64,000 bases of DNA from Polaromonas eurypsychrophila. GTDB lineage: Bacteria > Pseudomonadota > Gammaproteobacteria > Burkholderiales > Burkholderiaceae_C. Within the stretch, counting starts at the first letter, position 1. Each line of letters begins with the position of its first letter. The stretch is from positions 212,393 to 276,392 of the forward strand of contig NZ_BMIG01000005.1 of NCBI RefSeq assembly GCF_014641715.1, written 5' to 3'. Made by a program: the position numbers and the translations under genes. Shown piece by piece: positions 1-8,222 of this stretch. The notes under the pieces were generated by a model, which did not search any database, was not told the DNA's origin, and saw only the letters and a program-made list of their open reading frames with translations.

Positions 1-69
1 ACATACGCCGGCGACCAGACCGTAAATCAAGCGCTGCGGGCCGGTGGATTCGGAAAGATGTTTGCGCAT
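1..69 (-). CDS. 5' end of an unidentified gene, cut by the window edge
   Basis: Reading the minus strand from an ATG at 69, an open frame runs off the left edge. The 23 visible residues start MRKHLSESTGPQRLIYGLVA. The stretch RLIYGLVAGV looks like the start of a membrane segment, so a small membrane protein or permease is possible. No good Shine-Dalgarno sequence is visible upstream. Too little is present to assign a family. Confidence 0.35.
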   Translation of the reverse strand, partial: MRKHLSESTGPQRLIYGLVAGVC

Positions 70-289
70 AGTCGCATTGTGGGCCAGTGTCGGCAGGCTG
101 ACTACGCCGACGCGGCGCCATGCAGGGGCGGCACGAAGAAAAAAGGGCTTGATTCTATTTTCATAGCAGCAAACCCTCGTTTCTGGAGGAGTGGATGGGC
201 CACACGCACCGAATGCCTCGATGTTCTGAAACCTGTCAATGACCGCACTCTACCTGCGCTAAGGTGAGAGACCCGCAGCCGCTTCAGCG

Positions 290-697
290 TCAGCCTCCAA
301 ATCGGCCCGCTTGGGCCGTGACAGCAAGCGGGTTGCGAGAAGACGGCGTTTCTCGCGACTTCAGATCGTCCGGCAGGCTTGCAACATCGCCGCCCTGACG
401 CCCGATGGCGATCAACGCATGGAGCTCGCACGCTTCTGACAACCCGGTCGCTGCGCGCGCCTTGTCGTGGTCAAAACCCGCCATTGCGTGGCAAGCCCAA
501 CCGTCTGAAGTGACCTGGAGCGCCAGATACCCCCAGGCGCACCCCGCGTCGAATGAGTGGGTGTGAGATTCCTCTGTCTTCCCTGTTCTGGGGCTGACGA
601 AGTGCCTGTCGGAAGCAATCAGTACCAGAGCCGACGCGGCGTGAGCCCAGCGTGCGTTGAATTCCACGCAGAATTGACCCCGCAAGGCGACAACTAC
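290..697 (-). pseudogene. Nitroreductase-family remnant (C-terminal part only)
   Basis: The minus-strand frame from about 697 to the stop at 290-292 resembles the C-terminal two thirds of FMN-dependent nitroreductases. It has the EFNARWAH segment, then SFDAGCAWGYLALQ, the GWACHAMAGFD segment, an AIGRQG strand and a closing LPDDLKSRETPSSRNPL. The frame stays open upstream to 871, but that part (a proline- and alanine-rich run) does not look like the family. The flavin-binding N-terminus is therefore missing or replaced. I call it a truncated gene. A rearranged but expressed short protein cannot be excluded. Confidence 0.5.
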
Positions 698-734
698 ATC
701 GCCGGCGGGCGCCGAGGCCGGGCAGGCCCTGCAC

Positions 735-1175
735 ATGGCAGGGTTCACCCGCCACAGACCGAAAAAAAAGGGGGCACTCACGGTCATTCTCGAAGCCCCG
801 GGCGCACTTTGCCGAAGGACGCTGGCACATCTGCAATCAGCGCGCTTCAAGGCTGATGAGAAAAAAGCCAACGAGGCTAAGGAGGAAGCAGCGCAACAGG
901 CCGTGCAGACGAGCGCACGGCGTGCGGCAAGGGTGGCCAGTGAGCCGGATGCGCGGGCCTACCGGCTTTACGCGGCCCCATTCGCTGGCGCAAGTCCGGA
1001 TCAGGTTGATCTCGAGGTGGCCAAAAACATGCTGAAGGCTCATCTTTCGCATGGCGAGGTGGCAGCGCCGCTGCGCACTTCGCCCGGCCTGGCAGGACGG
1101 CACCCCGATGCCGAGCGGCATGTCAAGGAAATCGTGAAAAAAGCGCTCAAGACGCTGAATCTCCTGGCGCCCTGA
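735..1175 (+). CDS. Doubtful small hypothetical protein
   Basis: An open frame of 146 codons with a lysine/alanine-rich helical middle (KKANEAKEEAAQQ) and a C-terminal segment containing DAERHVKEIVKKALKTLNLL. No family is recognised. Its first third overlaps the upstream extension of the nitroreductase remnant on the other strand. It sits in DNA that otherwise looks decayed. A shorter form starting near the lysine-rich segment is possible. Kept only because the second half reads like a plausible soluble helical protein. Confidence 0.2.
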   Translation: MAGFTRHRPKKKGALTVILEAPGALCRRTLAHLQSARFKADEKKANEAKEEAAQQAVQTSARRAARVASEPDARAYRLYAAPFAGASPDQVDLEVAKNMLKAHLSHGEVAAPLRTSPGLAGRHPDAERHVKEIVKKALKTLNLLAP

Positions 1176-1740
1176 GCCGAGCAGGAAAGAATCACTGACC
1201 TGGCAGGAATCCCCAAGGAGGAAGGAGATGCGGGGGCGGGGATCGCCGAGCGCTTTGCGCCGCACAGGCGCGCACAGGGACTGCTTCCCAGGAGGTCAGG
1301 GGTTGGCGAAGGAAGTGAAGCGGAAAGAGCGCGAGACCAGCCACGCACTGGTTTTAAAAAAGAATCAGGAACGATTCCCCGAGTCAGGAAACTGTTTTTT
1401 CCTTTACTCCCCACACCTACCATCGCCTGATTTTCCCTGCGAGCGCCCACTCAGCCGCGCGTGTTTGAACCAGAACCATCGACGCTTCGCGGCTCCCGGT
1501 AGTTCCGGCGGCTTTGGACTTCTGGAAGTCCTGTTTTTTCTAGTTTCCACCCCCGTCACCCCCTCCTTGGAATTTTTCTCCAGTCTTTGAGCTGCAGGCA
1601 ACGGTTTGTTAGCTCAGTTCGGCTTGCCAAGAAGCGCTGTTGCAGCTCAGGCAGCCACTGGACTCCCTGTGCTTACTATCGTCGACAGCGCAGTCGCCGA
1701 ACTCCGCCGGCGCTTAAGTTGAACTGCAGTTTTCGGAATG
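1176..1740. other. 565-base stretch with no recognisable gene
   Basis: I see no convincing coding frame, RNA gene, terminator or repeat in this stretch. Short open frames exist on both strands, but they have no family signature and no ribosome binding site. With the nitroreductase remnant to its left, the region looks like decaying intergenic DNA. Confidence 0.5.
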
Positions 1741-2511
1741 CTAAGCACGAAATATGTTGGTGATTTCCCGCGCCGCGTGCTGAAGCAAGGGAAGGATTTC
1801 ACGTACGCGTTTTTCGGTCATGCGCGCGAGCGTGGCCGACACAGCGACGGCGGCAACCGGTGTGCCGTTGCGGCTTTTGACGGCCAGTCCCACAGCACTC
1901 ACGCCGGGCACGGCCCGGTTGGAAATCCAGGCATGGCCGGTGCGTCGGGTCTGAGCGCAGAGTCTGTGAACTTCCGCTGCGTCGAGATCCCCGTACACGC
2001 TCAACCTCGGATCAATCGCACGCACGATGGTGTCCACCTCGAGCGCTGACAGACTGCTCAGCAAGGCCAGCCCGCCGGCGCTGACGCCCAAAGGCTGTCG
2101 ACTGCCCACTGGAACGGACGGCGCTTGAATGGGGTACTTGCCCTGAACGCGGCTGAGACACACCGCATCGTTGCCGCTGCGCACGAACAGGAACGCCGTG
2201 TCCCCCGTCTGCTCAGCCAGTTGCTCCAGGATCGGCGCGCAGAGTTCATGCAGATTGAACTGGTGTGCCGAGGCCAGGCCGAGCTCGAATACCAAGGGGC
2301 CCAGGGTGTAGCGGCGGCTGTGGGGGTCCTGCACCAACATGCCCTCCGACATCAAGGACTTGAGCAGTCGGTGTGCGGTGGGGCGCGCCAGCTGCATCTC
2401 TGTGGCCAGATCTACCAGACGAACGCCTTCGTAACTCTGGCTGGCCAGTATTTTCAAGGCTCGAATGGCCCGGGTGATGGTCTGTCCGCCGTGCGGGGCT
2501 GTGGTGGGCAT
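1741..2511 (-). CDS. IclR-family transcriptional regulator
   Basis: A 256-residue DNA-binding regulator of typical IclR length. Residues about 10-70 form the winged helix-turn-helix (TITRAIRALKILASQ, then LVDLATEMQLARPTAHRLLK and a YTLGP wing). Residues about 85-255 form the IclR effector domain (LAEQTGDTAFLFV, GVSAVGLAVKSRNG). It is divergent from the imidase-like gene that starts at 2683, so it probably controls that gene and the asparaginase homologue behind it. A TCCA-N5-TGGA element overlaps its upstream edge. The effector is unknown, but the neighbours suggest an amide or imide compound. The Shine-Dalgarno sequence is weak. Confidence 0.9.
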   Translation of the reverse strand: MPTTAPHGGQTITRAIRALKILASQSYEGVRLVDLATEMQLARPTAHRLLKSLMSEGMLVQDPHSRRYTLGPLVFELGLASAHQFNLHELCAPILEQLAEQTGDTAFLFVRSGNDAVCLSRVQGKYPIQAPSVPVGSRQPLGVSAGGLALLSSLSALEVDTIVRAIDPRLSVYGDLDAAEVHRLCAQTRRTGHAWISNRAVPGVSAVGLAVKSRNGTPVAAVAVSATLARMTEKRVREILPLLQHAAREITNIFRA

Positions 2512-2517
2512 AAGTAG

Positions 2518-2530
2518 TCCATATAGTGGA
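2518..2530. promoter_or_regulatory. Candidate IclR operator, TCCA-N5-TGGA
   Basis: A 13-base imperfect palindrome with TCCA and TGGA arms lies 7 bases upstream of the iclR-type start codon, in the divergent promoter region. IclR-family proteins bind short palindromes of this kind near their own promoter. The arms are only four bases, so chance occurrence is quite possible. Confidence 0.25.
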
Positions 2531-2682
2531 ATGACGAGGCATCTGATTGACAGTCATCTGCCCTTCGGAAAGACTTGCTTAAAGCTGAAGTGCGGGACGA
2601 AACAATAGAAACCGTCCAAATAGTTCACCATCATGCCCGTCTCGTGCGACGGGCTCAACACCCAACAAGCAAGGAATTTGTC

Positions 2683-3582
2683 ATGATCCAGCAGACCGAA
2701 CACCTGACAGCCAGGGACCGGGTACCGTACGAACCGATCGTTGGGCGCCGGCCTTTCACGCTCCCTGGTAACGCCCGCGTGGCGGTATGGACGATCGTCA
2801 ATGTGGAGAACTGGCTTCCCGAGTCGGCCATGCCGCGCGCGGTGTTGTCCCCGCCCATGGGGCAACCACTTTTGCCCGATCTGCCGAACTGGTGCTGGCA
2901 CGAATACGGCATGCGCGTGGGCTTCTGGCGTTTTCTGGAGGTGTTGAACAGCCGCAAACTTAGAGCCACCTTCGCAGTCAATGGGACGGCATGCCACGAG
3001 TACAGAGCTGCATGCCAAGCGGCCCTGGACGCGGGGTGGGAGTTCATGGGGCATGGCCATGTGCAGAAGCCGATGCACCGAGTGGAAGACCAGGCTGAGG
3101 CGATCCGGCTGACCATGGAGGCTATCCGCGCGTTCACTGGGCAAGCGCCACGTGGTTGGGAGAGCCCGGGCTTGACCGAGACCGAAACCACTATCGACTT
3201 GTTGGCGGCCGCCGGCATCGAGTACGTGGCCGACTGGGTTCTGGATGACCAGCCTGTCGCCATCCAGACCCGGTCAGGTCCCATCGTTTCGGTGCCGTAT
3301 TCGGTCGAGATCAACGACGTGGTCATTTCGGCGGTACAGCAACATGCCTCGGACGAGTTGTTTCGCCGTGGGCGCGACCAGTTTGATCAACTCTACAAAG
3401 AGGGCGCCAGCATTGCGCGCGTGATGGCAATTTCCATCCACCCCTATCTAACGGGGGTGCCGCACCGTATCCGTTATCTCGAGGCTCTGTACGACCACAT
3501 CCTGCAACACGAAGGCGTCGTCATGATGACCGGCGGTGAAATCATGGATGTATTCAAGGCACAGCAGCACCCGGCCGCCTAG
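2683..3582 (+). CDS. NodB-fold hydrolase, cyclic-imidase/PuuE allantoinase-like
   Basis: A 299-residue protein of the polysaccharide-deacetylase superfamily. The sequence pattern (VAVWTIVNVENW, NWCWHEYGMRVGFWR, EFMGHGHVQKPMH, RGWESPGLTET, SIHPYLTGVPHR) is that of the PuuE allantoinase and cyclic-imide hydrolase branch rather than sugar deacetylases. Histidines in GHGHVQKPMH and SIHPY are candidate metal or catalytic ligands. ATG 2683 is preferred over an in-frame start at 2575 because an AAGGAA ribosome binding site lies just before it. The asparaginase homologue follows 47 bases downstream, suggesting sequential hydrolysis of a ring imide and then an amide. The exact substrate is unknown. 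Confidence 0.8.
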   Translation: MIQQTEHLTARDRVPYEPIVGRRPFTLPGNARVAVWTIVNVENWLPESAMPRAVLSPPMGQPLLPDLPNWCWHEYGMRVGFWRFLEVLNSRKLRATFAVNGTACHEYRAACQAALDAGWEFMGHGHVQKPMHRVEDQAEAIRLTMEAIRAFTGQAPRGWESPGLTETETTIDLLAAAGIEYVADWVLDDQPVAIQTRSGPIVSVPYSVEINDVVISAVQQHASDELFRRGRDQFDQLYKEGASIARVMAISIHPYLTGVPHRIRYLEALYDHILQHEGVVMMTGGEIMDVFKAQQHPAA

Positions 3583-3629
3583 CGGTTGCTGACCCGTGGG
3601 CCGCTCCGCCACATTTTTGTAAACAATTG

Positions 3630-4634
3630 ATGCTCATGACACGTCCACGCGTTCTTTTCATTTCTACGGGCGGCACCATCACCATGACCCAGGGCGCGGG
3701 CCCCGGCATGGCCCCTACTCTGACCGGTGCGGACCTTGTCCGCGCCGTGCCCCAACTCGCGCACATAGCCGATCTGGAGGTGGTGTCGTTCGCTCAAAAG
3801 CCTGGCGCCTCGCTCACCCTGGAGGATCTGCTGGGCTTGGCCCACTTACTCAACGAACAGCTGGCGCAGGGGTTTGCCGGCGCGGTTGTGGTTCAGGGAA
3901 CCGACACGATCGAAGAAACCGCCTTTGTGCTGGACCTGCTGGTGGCGTCGGACCGCCCCGTCGTGGTGACCGGCGCCATGCGCGGTGCGGCGGCACCGGG
4001 TGCCGATGGGCCGGCCAATCTGATGTCGGCCGTGACGGTTGCGGTGGCGCCGGACATTGTTGGGTTGGGTGCCCTGGTGGTGCTCAACGACGAAGTCCAT
4101 GCCGCACGCCATGTGCAAAAAATGCACACCGCATTGGCCTCAGCTTTTGCTTCACCCGGTTTTGCGCCGCTGGCCCGTGTCATCGAGGGGCGCGTGCGCC
4201 TGTATGCGCGTGTGCCTGGCCGGATTCTCATTGCAGTGCCCGTTAGCGCGGGCGACAGTCCGGTGGCCCTGTTGACCGTGGTGCTGGGCGACGACGGCAG
4301 GCTGCTGCAGGCCTTGCCCGGGCTGGGCTACCGCGGAGTCGTGATCGAAGCGCTTGGTGCGGGGCACCTGCCGTCCCTGATGGCGGACCGGGTGGCAGAA
4401 CTGTCGCAGTCCATGCCGGTCATTCTGGCCACGCGTGTGGCTGCGGGTCCGGTGTTCACATCGACCTATGGCTTCGCTGGATCCGAGCTCGACCTGATCG
4501 GCAAGGGCGCGGTGCCGTCCGGCGAGCTCTCGGGGCCCAAGGCCTGCTTGCTGCTGCGCTTGCTGTTGGCGCAGGGACTGCAAGGCGCAACGCTGGTGCA
4601 GGCGTTTGCCAGGGTGCGCGATGGAGGCGTCTGA
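3630..4634 (+). CDS. Asparaginase-family amidohydrolase
   Basis: About 334 residues, matching bacterial L-asparaginases. Both catalytic motifs are present: an N-terminal STGGTITM with the nucleophilic threonine, and VVQGTDTIEETAF carrying the second threonine-aspartate pair. The family-typical LNDEVHAARHVQK segment follows. The enzyme would hydrolyse a side-chain amide to acid and ammonia. It follows the imidase-like gene closely in the same direction, so it may act on the half-amide that enzyme makes rather than on asparagine; that is inference. TTG 3627, ATG 3630 and ATG 3636 are all possible starts. I chose 3630. Confidence 0.85.
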   Translation: MLMTRPRVLFISTGGTITMTQGAGPGMAPTLTGADLVRAVPQLAHIADLEVVSFAQKPGASLTLEDLLGLAHLLNEQLAQGFAGAVVVQGTDTIEETAFVLDLLVASDRPVVVTGAMRGAAAPGADGPANLMSAVTVAVAPDIVGLGALVVLNDEVHAARHVQKMHTALASAFASPGFAPLARVIEGRVRLYARVPGRILIAVPVSAGDSPVALLTVVLGDDGRLLQALPGLGYRGVVIEALGAGHLPSLMADRVAELSQSMPVILATRVAAGPVFTSTYGFAGSELDLIGKGAVPSGELSGPKACLLLRLLLAQGLQGATLVQAFARVRDGGV

Positions 4635-4662
4635 ACAGCGTGGCGTGGGTGACTTCGCCGCC

Positions 4663-5442
4663 TCAACCTGGGGGGCTGGGTTTGGCGCCGGCGTGGGCCT
4701 GGATGATGCGTGGCACCACGGCGCGTGCGCCGGCGATGAAGTGCTCGATGGTCAGCTGAACCAGTTCTTCGACGCTGGACTCCAGCGGCACATTGAATAT
4801 CCAGCGCCGTTGACCGTAATAAAACACCCGGGCATTGATGCCCCAGACCAGTTCGATTTCCTGGAGGTCCAGGGGCACCACGTCAGGTCCTGGCAGGCCC
4901 AGCTCTGCGCGCATCTCGATGGCCACCGGCTCCAAAATGCGGCTGCGCAGGAAACTCAAGTAGCGCTGGTTGATGGCTTCACCCCGCAGACCGGAGAACA
5001 TGAACAGGCGGACCCAGTCCCAGGTCAGCGCGGTCTTGGCGTAGTCGCAATACAGCCGGGTCAGGCGTTCCTGCAAGGGGATCCGGCGGTCGGCAATGAT
5101 TTCTTCCCAGTAGGAGTTCCATCGACCGACATACACCTCCTGGTACACCCGCTCAACCAACGACGCCTTGTTGGGAAAGTACTTGAAGAGAAGGGGTTGT
5201 GTGACGTTGAGGCGGCGCGCCAGCTCGCGCGTGTCACCGTCAAAACCCACCTCGGCAAAGAACTTGACTGCCTCTTCGACGATAGTTCGTTCACGCTCCT
5301 TGCCTGACAGCCGCCGACGTGCGGGCGCAGGCAGAGCGTCAGACGTCTTGATCTGGGCAGGGGCAGATGGATCCGGCTTGGTGCGCAAGAGGGGCCTTAT
5401 GGATGGGGTGATGGGGATTATCGGGATGGGGTTTGCCACCAT
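4663..5442 (-). CDS. TetR-family transcriptional regulator
   Basis: A 259-residue regulator. After a proline-rich leader of about 45 residues comes the TetR helix-turn-helix (ERTIVEEAVKFFAEVGFDG, TRELARRLNVTQPLLFKYFP). A C-terminal ligand domain contains TALTWDWVRLFMFSGL and ELVWGINARVFYYGQ. It is divergent from the hydrolase gene at 5502. Between them lies the perfect palindrome at 5461-5476, a likely operator for both genes. A second copy of the palindrome lies before the flavin reductase, so the protein probably controls the oxygenase and transporter genes as well. The long N-terminus may mean that the true start is further in. Confidence 0.88.
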   Translation of the reverse strand: MVANPIPIIPITPSIRPLLRTKPDPSAPAQIKTSDALPAPARRRLSGKERERTIVEEAVKFFAEVGFDGDTRELARRLNVTQPLLFKYFPNKASLVERVYQEVYVGRWNSYWEEIIADRRIPLQERLTRLYCDYAKTALTWDWVRLFMFSGLRGEAINQRYLSFLRSRILEPVAIEMRAELGLPGPDVVPLDLQEIELVWGINARVFYYGQRRWIFNVPLESSVEELVQLTIEHFIAGARAVVPRIIQAHAGAKPSPPG

Positions 5443-5460
5443 GGATCAGCCTGAAAATAG

Positions 5461-5476
5461 GTGATCCAATGATCAC
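5461..5476. promoter_or_regulatory. Palindrome GTGATC-N4-GATCAC, likely TetR operator (site 1)
   Basis: A perfect inverted repeat of GTGATC and GATCAC separated by CAAT. It lies 18 bases from the TetR start codon and 25 bases from the hydrolase start codon. The same arms and spacer length recur at 6329-6344. A TetR protein binding here could shut off its own gene and the divergent hydrolase together. Confidence 0.7.
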
Positions 5477-5501
5477 TTAATAACTGGAATATACCTCCAC
5501 T

Positions 5502-6269
5502 ATGGCTGAATCCACCTATTCAATTGAGGGGCTGCAGACCGGGCCTTGGCTCACCCTCAGTCATCCGGTCGGCTCCGACCGAACCACCTGGGCTGCGCAG
5601 GTCGCGGTACTGGCGCGCCAATACCGCGTCCTGAGCTACGACATCCGCGGCCACGGCCATGCGCCCAGCCAAGGGTCAGTATGCAGTGTGGACGACCTGG
5701 CGGCCGACGTCCACCGCCTGTGGCAGCAACTCGGCATCGAACGCAGCCATTTCGTGGGCTTGTCGCTAGGGGGCTGCGTTGGACTTGCACTGGCGCACCG
5801 GCATCCCGAAACAGTGCAGTCTCTGGTGATTGCCAACGCCAGGCTGGAGATGGACACCGCCGCAACGCAGATGTGGCTGCAGCGCGCAGCCACTGTGGAG
5901 CAGCACGGCATGGCGCCCGTGGTGGAGCCCACGCTAGAGCGGTGGCTGACACCCGCGTTTAAGGCGTTGCAGCCGACGCAGGTCGCCGCCGTACGCCGGA
6001 GCTTGGCGGCCACATCGCCCGAGGGTTTTGCAGCTTGCGCGCGGGCTTTGGCGGACATGCACCAAGCGCACCGCCTGCTCGATCTGAAGATCCCCACCTT
6101 GTTGTTGGCGGGCCTATCAGACCTTGCTGTGCCAAGGGATCTCATGCAGGGCTATGCCGCCTCAAACGCCCGGCTGCAGTTCGTGGAACTGTCCGGACCG
6201 CATATCGTTCATTTGGAAAACCCCGACGGTTTCTCCCGCGCGGTGCTGGATTTCCTGGCGCCCCGCTGA
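5502..6269 (+). CDS. Alpha/beta hydrolase, 3-oxoadipate enol-lactonase-like
   Basis: A 255-residue alpha/beta-hydrolase fold enzyme. The nucleophile elbow GLSLGG gives Ser88. An acid residue lies in LLAGLSDLAVP, and the histidine is probably in SGPHIVHLENP. The strand YRVLSYDIRGHGHA before the elbow is typical of the PcaD-like branch. No signal peptide is seen, so it is cytoplasmic. It is transcribed away from the TetR gene under the site 1 palindrome. It probably hydrolyses a lactone, ester or similar ring-opening product formed by the monooxygenase downstream. The substrate is not predictable from sequence alone. Confidence 0.82.
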   Translation: MAESTYSIEGLQTGPWLTLSHPVGSDRTTWAAQVAVLARQYRVLSYDIRGHGHAPSQGSVCSVDDLAADVHRLWQQLGIERSHFVGLSLGGCVGLALAHRHPETVQSLVIANARLEMDTAATQMWLQRAATVEQHGMAPVVEPTLERWLTPAFKALQPTQVAAVRRSLAATSPEGFAACARALADMHQAHRLLDLKIPTLLLAGLSDLAVPRDLMQGYAASNARLQFVELSGPHIVHLENPDGFSRAVLDFLAPR

Positions 6270-6328
6270 CCACCTTGCCACAGAACCCGCGCACCGCCAA
6301 GTGCACTAGGGAAAACACCAATTTTCTG

Positions 6329-6344
6329 GTGATCGTTTGATCAC
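6329..6344. promoter_or_regulatory. Palindrome GTGATC-N4-GATCAC, likely TetR operator (site 2)
   Basis: A perfect copy of the site 1 arms with spacer GTTT, 59 bases after the hydrolase stop and 59 bases before the flavin reductase start at 6404. It implies a second regulated promoter, so the reductase, monooxygenase and transporter genes can be expressed as their own unit under the same regulator. Confidence 0.65.
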
Positions 6345-6403
6345 TAAAGTCTATCGCAAGGGCCGTGTGTTTTGTGGCTCATACAGACAACAAGGATGGG
6401 CCC

Positions 6404-6967
6404 ATGCAACATGCGGACGTGGATTCGGAGATCGACCCGCTAGATCTGCGCCGTGCTTTCGGGCGCTTTGGCACGGGTGTGACGGTCATCACTACGCGCA
6501 CCTTCGACGGCACGCGTCTGGGGGTGACGGCGAACTCCTTCAACACAGTGTCGCTTGAGCCCCCGATCGTGCTGTGGAGCTTGGCAAGCAAATCGCCGAA
6601 CCTGGAGCACTACAAGAGCGCCGGGCGTTTTGTCGTCAATGTGTTGGCACTGGACCAGATAGAGCTGTCCAGCCGCTTCTCCCGCCCCTCGGCCGACAAG
6701 TTTGCCGGTGTGGCGTATTCCGATGGTGTGGCGGGTTTGCCGGTGCTTGAAGGATGCACGGCTTCGATCGAGTGCGTGGTGATCAACAACCATGTGGTCG
6801 GCGATCACGTGCTATTTCTCGGACGCGTCGAGAAATACACCTACCAGGACATGGCCCCACTGCTTTTCTGCAACGGCAAGTACATCGAAGCGACAGTGAT
6901 TTCCCCGCCCGCCGCACCCGCGTCGCCGGTTTCGGCTTCGGCCGTGGCGGCCAGGGCCGCTTGCTGA
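6404..6967 (+). CDS. Flavin reductase (HpaC/RutF-like)
   Basis: About 187 residues of the flavin reductase-like, FMN-binding split-barrel family. Motifs include DLRRAFGRFGTGVTVITT, GVTANSFNTVSLEPP, then FVVNVLALDQ and a C-terminal HVLFLGRVEKY. It would supply reduced FMN, made with NAD(P)H, to the luciferase-like monooxygenase that starts 55 bases later. This is the usual arrangement of two-component flavin monooxygenases. ATG 6404 is chosen over GTG 6365 because AAGGA lies seven bases before it. The alanine-rich tail of about 20 residues is unlike most homologues. Confidence 0.88.
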   Translation: MQHADVDSEIDPLDLRRAFGRFGTGVTVITTRTFDGTRLGVTANSFNTVSLEPPIVLWSLASKSPNLEHYKSAGRFVVNVLALDQIELSSRFSRPSADKFAGVAYSDGVAGLPVLEGCTASIECVVINNHVVGDHVLFLGRVEKYTYQDMAPLLFCNGKYIEATVISPPAAPASPVSASAVAARAAC

Positions 6968-7022
6968 AGCTTTCCCAGCCCTTCAACCAATCCACCATTC
7001 ACCCGAAGACAAGGAACCGACA

Positions 7023-8153
7023 ATGAAACTCGGCATGTTCATGATGCCGTTGCACCCCCCGGGTCGCAACGTGACCCATACGCTGCAGGAAGACCGCGAA
7101 GCCATCATCCTGGCCGACCGCTTGGGTTACTCCGAGGCCTATGTTGGCGAGCATGTTACCGACGCAGCCGAGACCGTCACCTCTTCCATGATCTTTCTGG
7201 CCAGCCTCATTGCCGAGACCCGTCAGATCATGCTGGGCACCGGCACGATCAACGTTCCGAACAGCCACCCGGCGGCAATTGCTGCTCAAGCCGCGATGCT
7301 GGACCACTTGTTGCAGGGGCGTTTCATCATGGGCATCAGCCCGGGTGGCCTGATGTCCGATGCCGAAGTGTTCGGCAACCTGGGAAAGAACCGCACCGAG
7401 ATGTTCGTCGAGGGTATCAACGCGGTGCTCAAGATCTGGGAGTCCAATCCGCCTTACAACATCGAGGGCAAATACTGGAACATTTCGGTGGAGAAGACCA
7501 TGATTCCCGAGATCGGCCAAGGCTTCATGATGAAGCCCTTCCAGAAGCCGCACCCTCTGATTGTGGGAACCGCAGTGGCGCCTTTCTCGCAAGGCGTGAC
7601 CGAGATGGCAATGCGGGGTTGGCAGCCGATTTCAGCCAACTTCCTCATGCCCGAGTGGGTCAAGACCCATTGGCCCAAGTACGTGGAAGGCCGCACCGCC
7701 GTGGGTGCCGTGGCTTCTCCCAAAGAATGGCGCATTGCCAAGAGCATCTTCGTGGCCGATGACGAAGCTACGGCGCGCCGCTATGCGCTGCAGTCCGACG
7801 GGCCCTACCATTTCTATTTCAAGCAACTGGTGCGCAAGCTGGTGGGCGCTGGTGGAAGGGGCAACCTGTTCAAGACCGACCCGGACATGCCAAATGAGGC
7901 CATCACACCGGAGTACGTGACTCAGCGCCTGGTGATTGCCGGCACCGTCGACTCGGTGGTCGAGCAGTTGCTGGCGTTTCGTGAGCATGTGGGTGACTTC
8001 GGTACCCTGCTGTATGCGGGGCACGACTGGGCGGACCCTGTGCTGGCCAAACGATCGATGCAGCTGATGGCCGAGCAGGTGATGCCAAAACTAAACGCCG
8101 CCATCGGCCAGGAAGACAAGCGGCATCGTGAGTTGGACGCACATGCGCGTTGA
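7023..8153 (+). CDS. Luciferase-like (LLM) flavin-dependent monooxygenase
   Basis: A 376-residue bacterial-luciferase-fold oxygenase of the limonene-monooxygenase-like branch. It has MKLGMFMMPLHPPG at the start, SEAYVGEHVTDA, RQIMLGTGTINVPNSHP and the substrate-loop region RFIMGISPGGLMSDAEVFG. Such enzymes use reduced FMN and oxygen to insert an oxygen atom into small organic or heterocyclic substrates. The reductase directly upstream is its likely partner. It is not a clear RutA: length and fold match but the motifs differ. The substrate is unknown. Confidence 0.87.
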   Translation: MKLGMFMMPLHPPGRNVTHTLQEDREAIILADRLGYSEAYVGEHVTDAAETVTSSMIFLASLIAETRQIMLGTGTINVPNSHPAAIAAQAAMLDHLLQGRFIMGISPGGLMSDAEVFGNLGKNRTEMFVEGINAVLKIWESNPPYNIEGKYWNISVEKTMIPEIGQGFMMKPFQKPHPLIVGTAVAPFSQGVTEMAMRGWQPISANFLMPEWVKTHWPKYVEGRTAVGAVASPKEWRIAKSIFVADDEATARRYALQSDGPYHFYFKQLVRKLVGAGGRGNLFKTDPDMPNEAITPEYVTQRLVIAGTVDSVVEQLLAFREHVGDFGTLLYAGHDWADPVLAKRSMQLMAEQVMPKLNAAIGQEDKRHRELDAHAR

Positions 8154-8222
8154 TCGACGCTCCTGCACGCGTCCATTCCGATCGGAGGGTTGCACCCATC
8201 ACGAACCAGCGGAGCGTCGGCA

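Noticed and set aside
7023..8153. Assigning the monooxygenase as RutA and the cluster as a Rut operon
   Set aside because: Fold and partners are similar, but the conserved segments match the limonene-monooxygenase-like branch, and RutB, RutC, RutE and RutG are absent.
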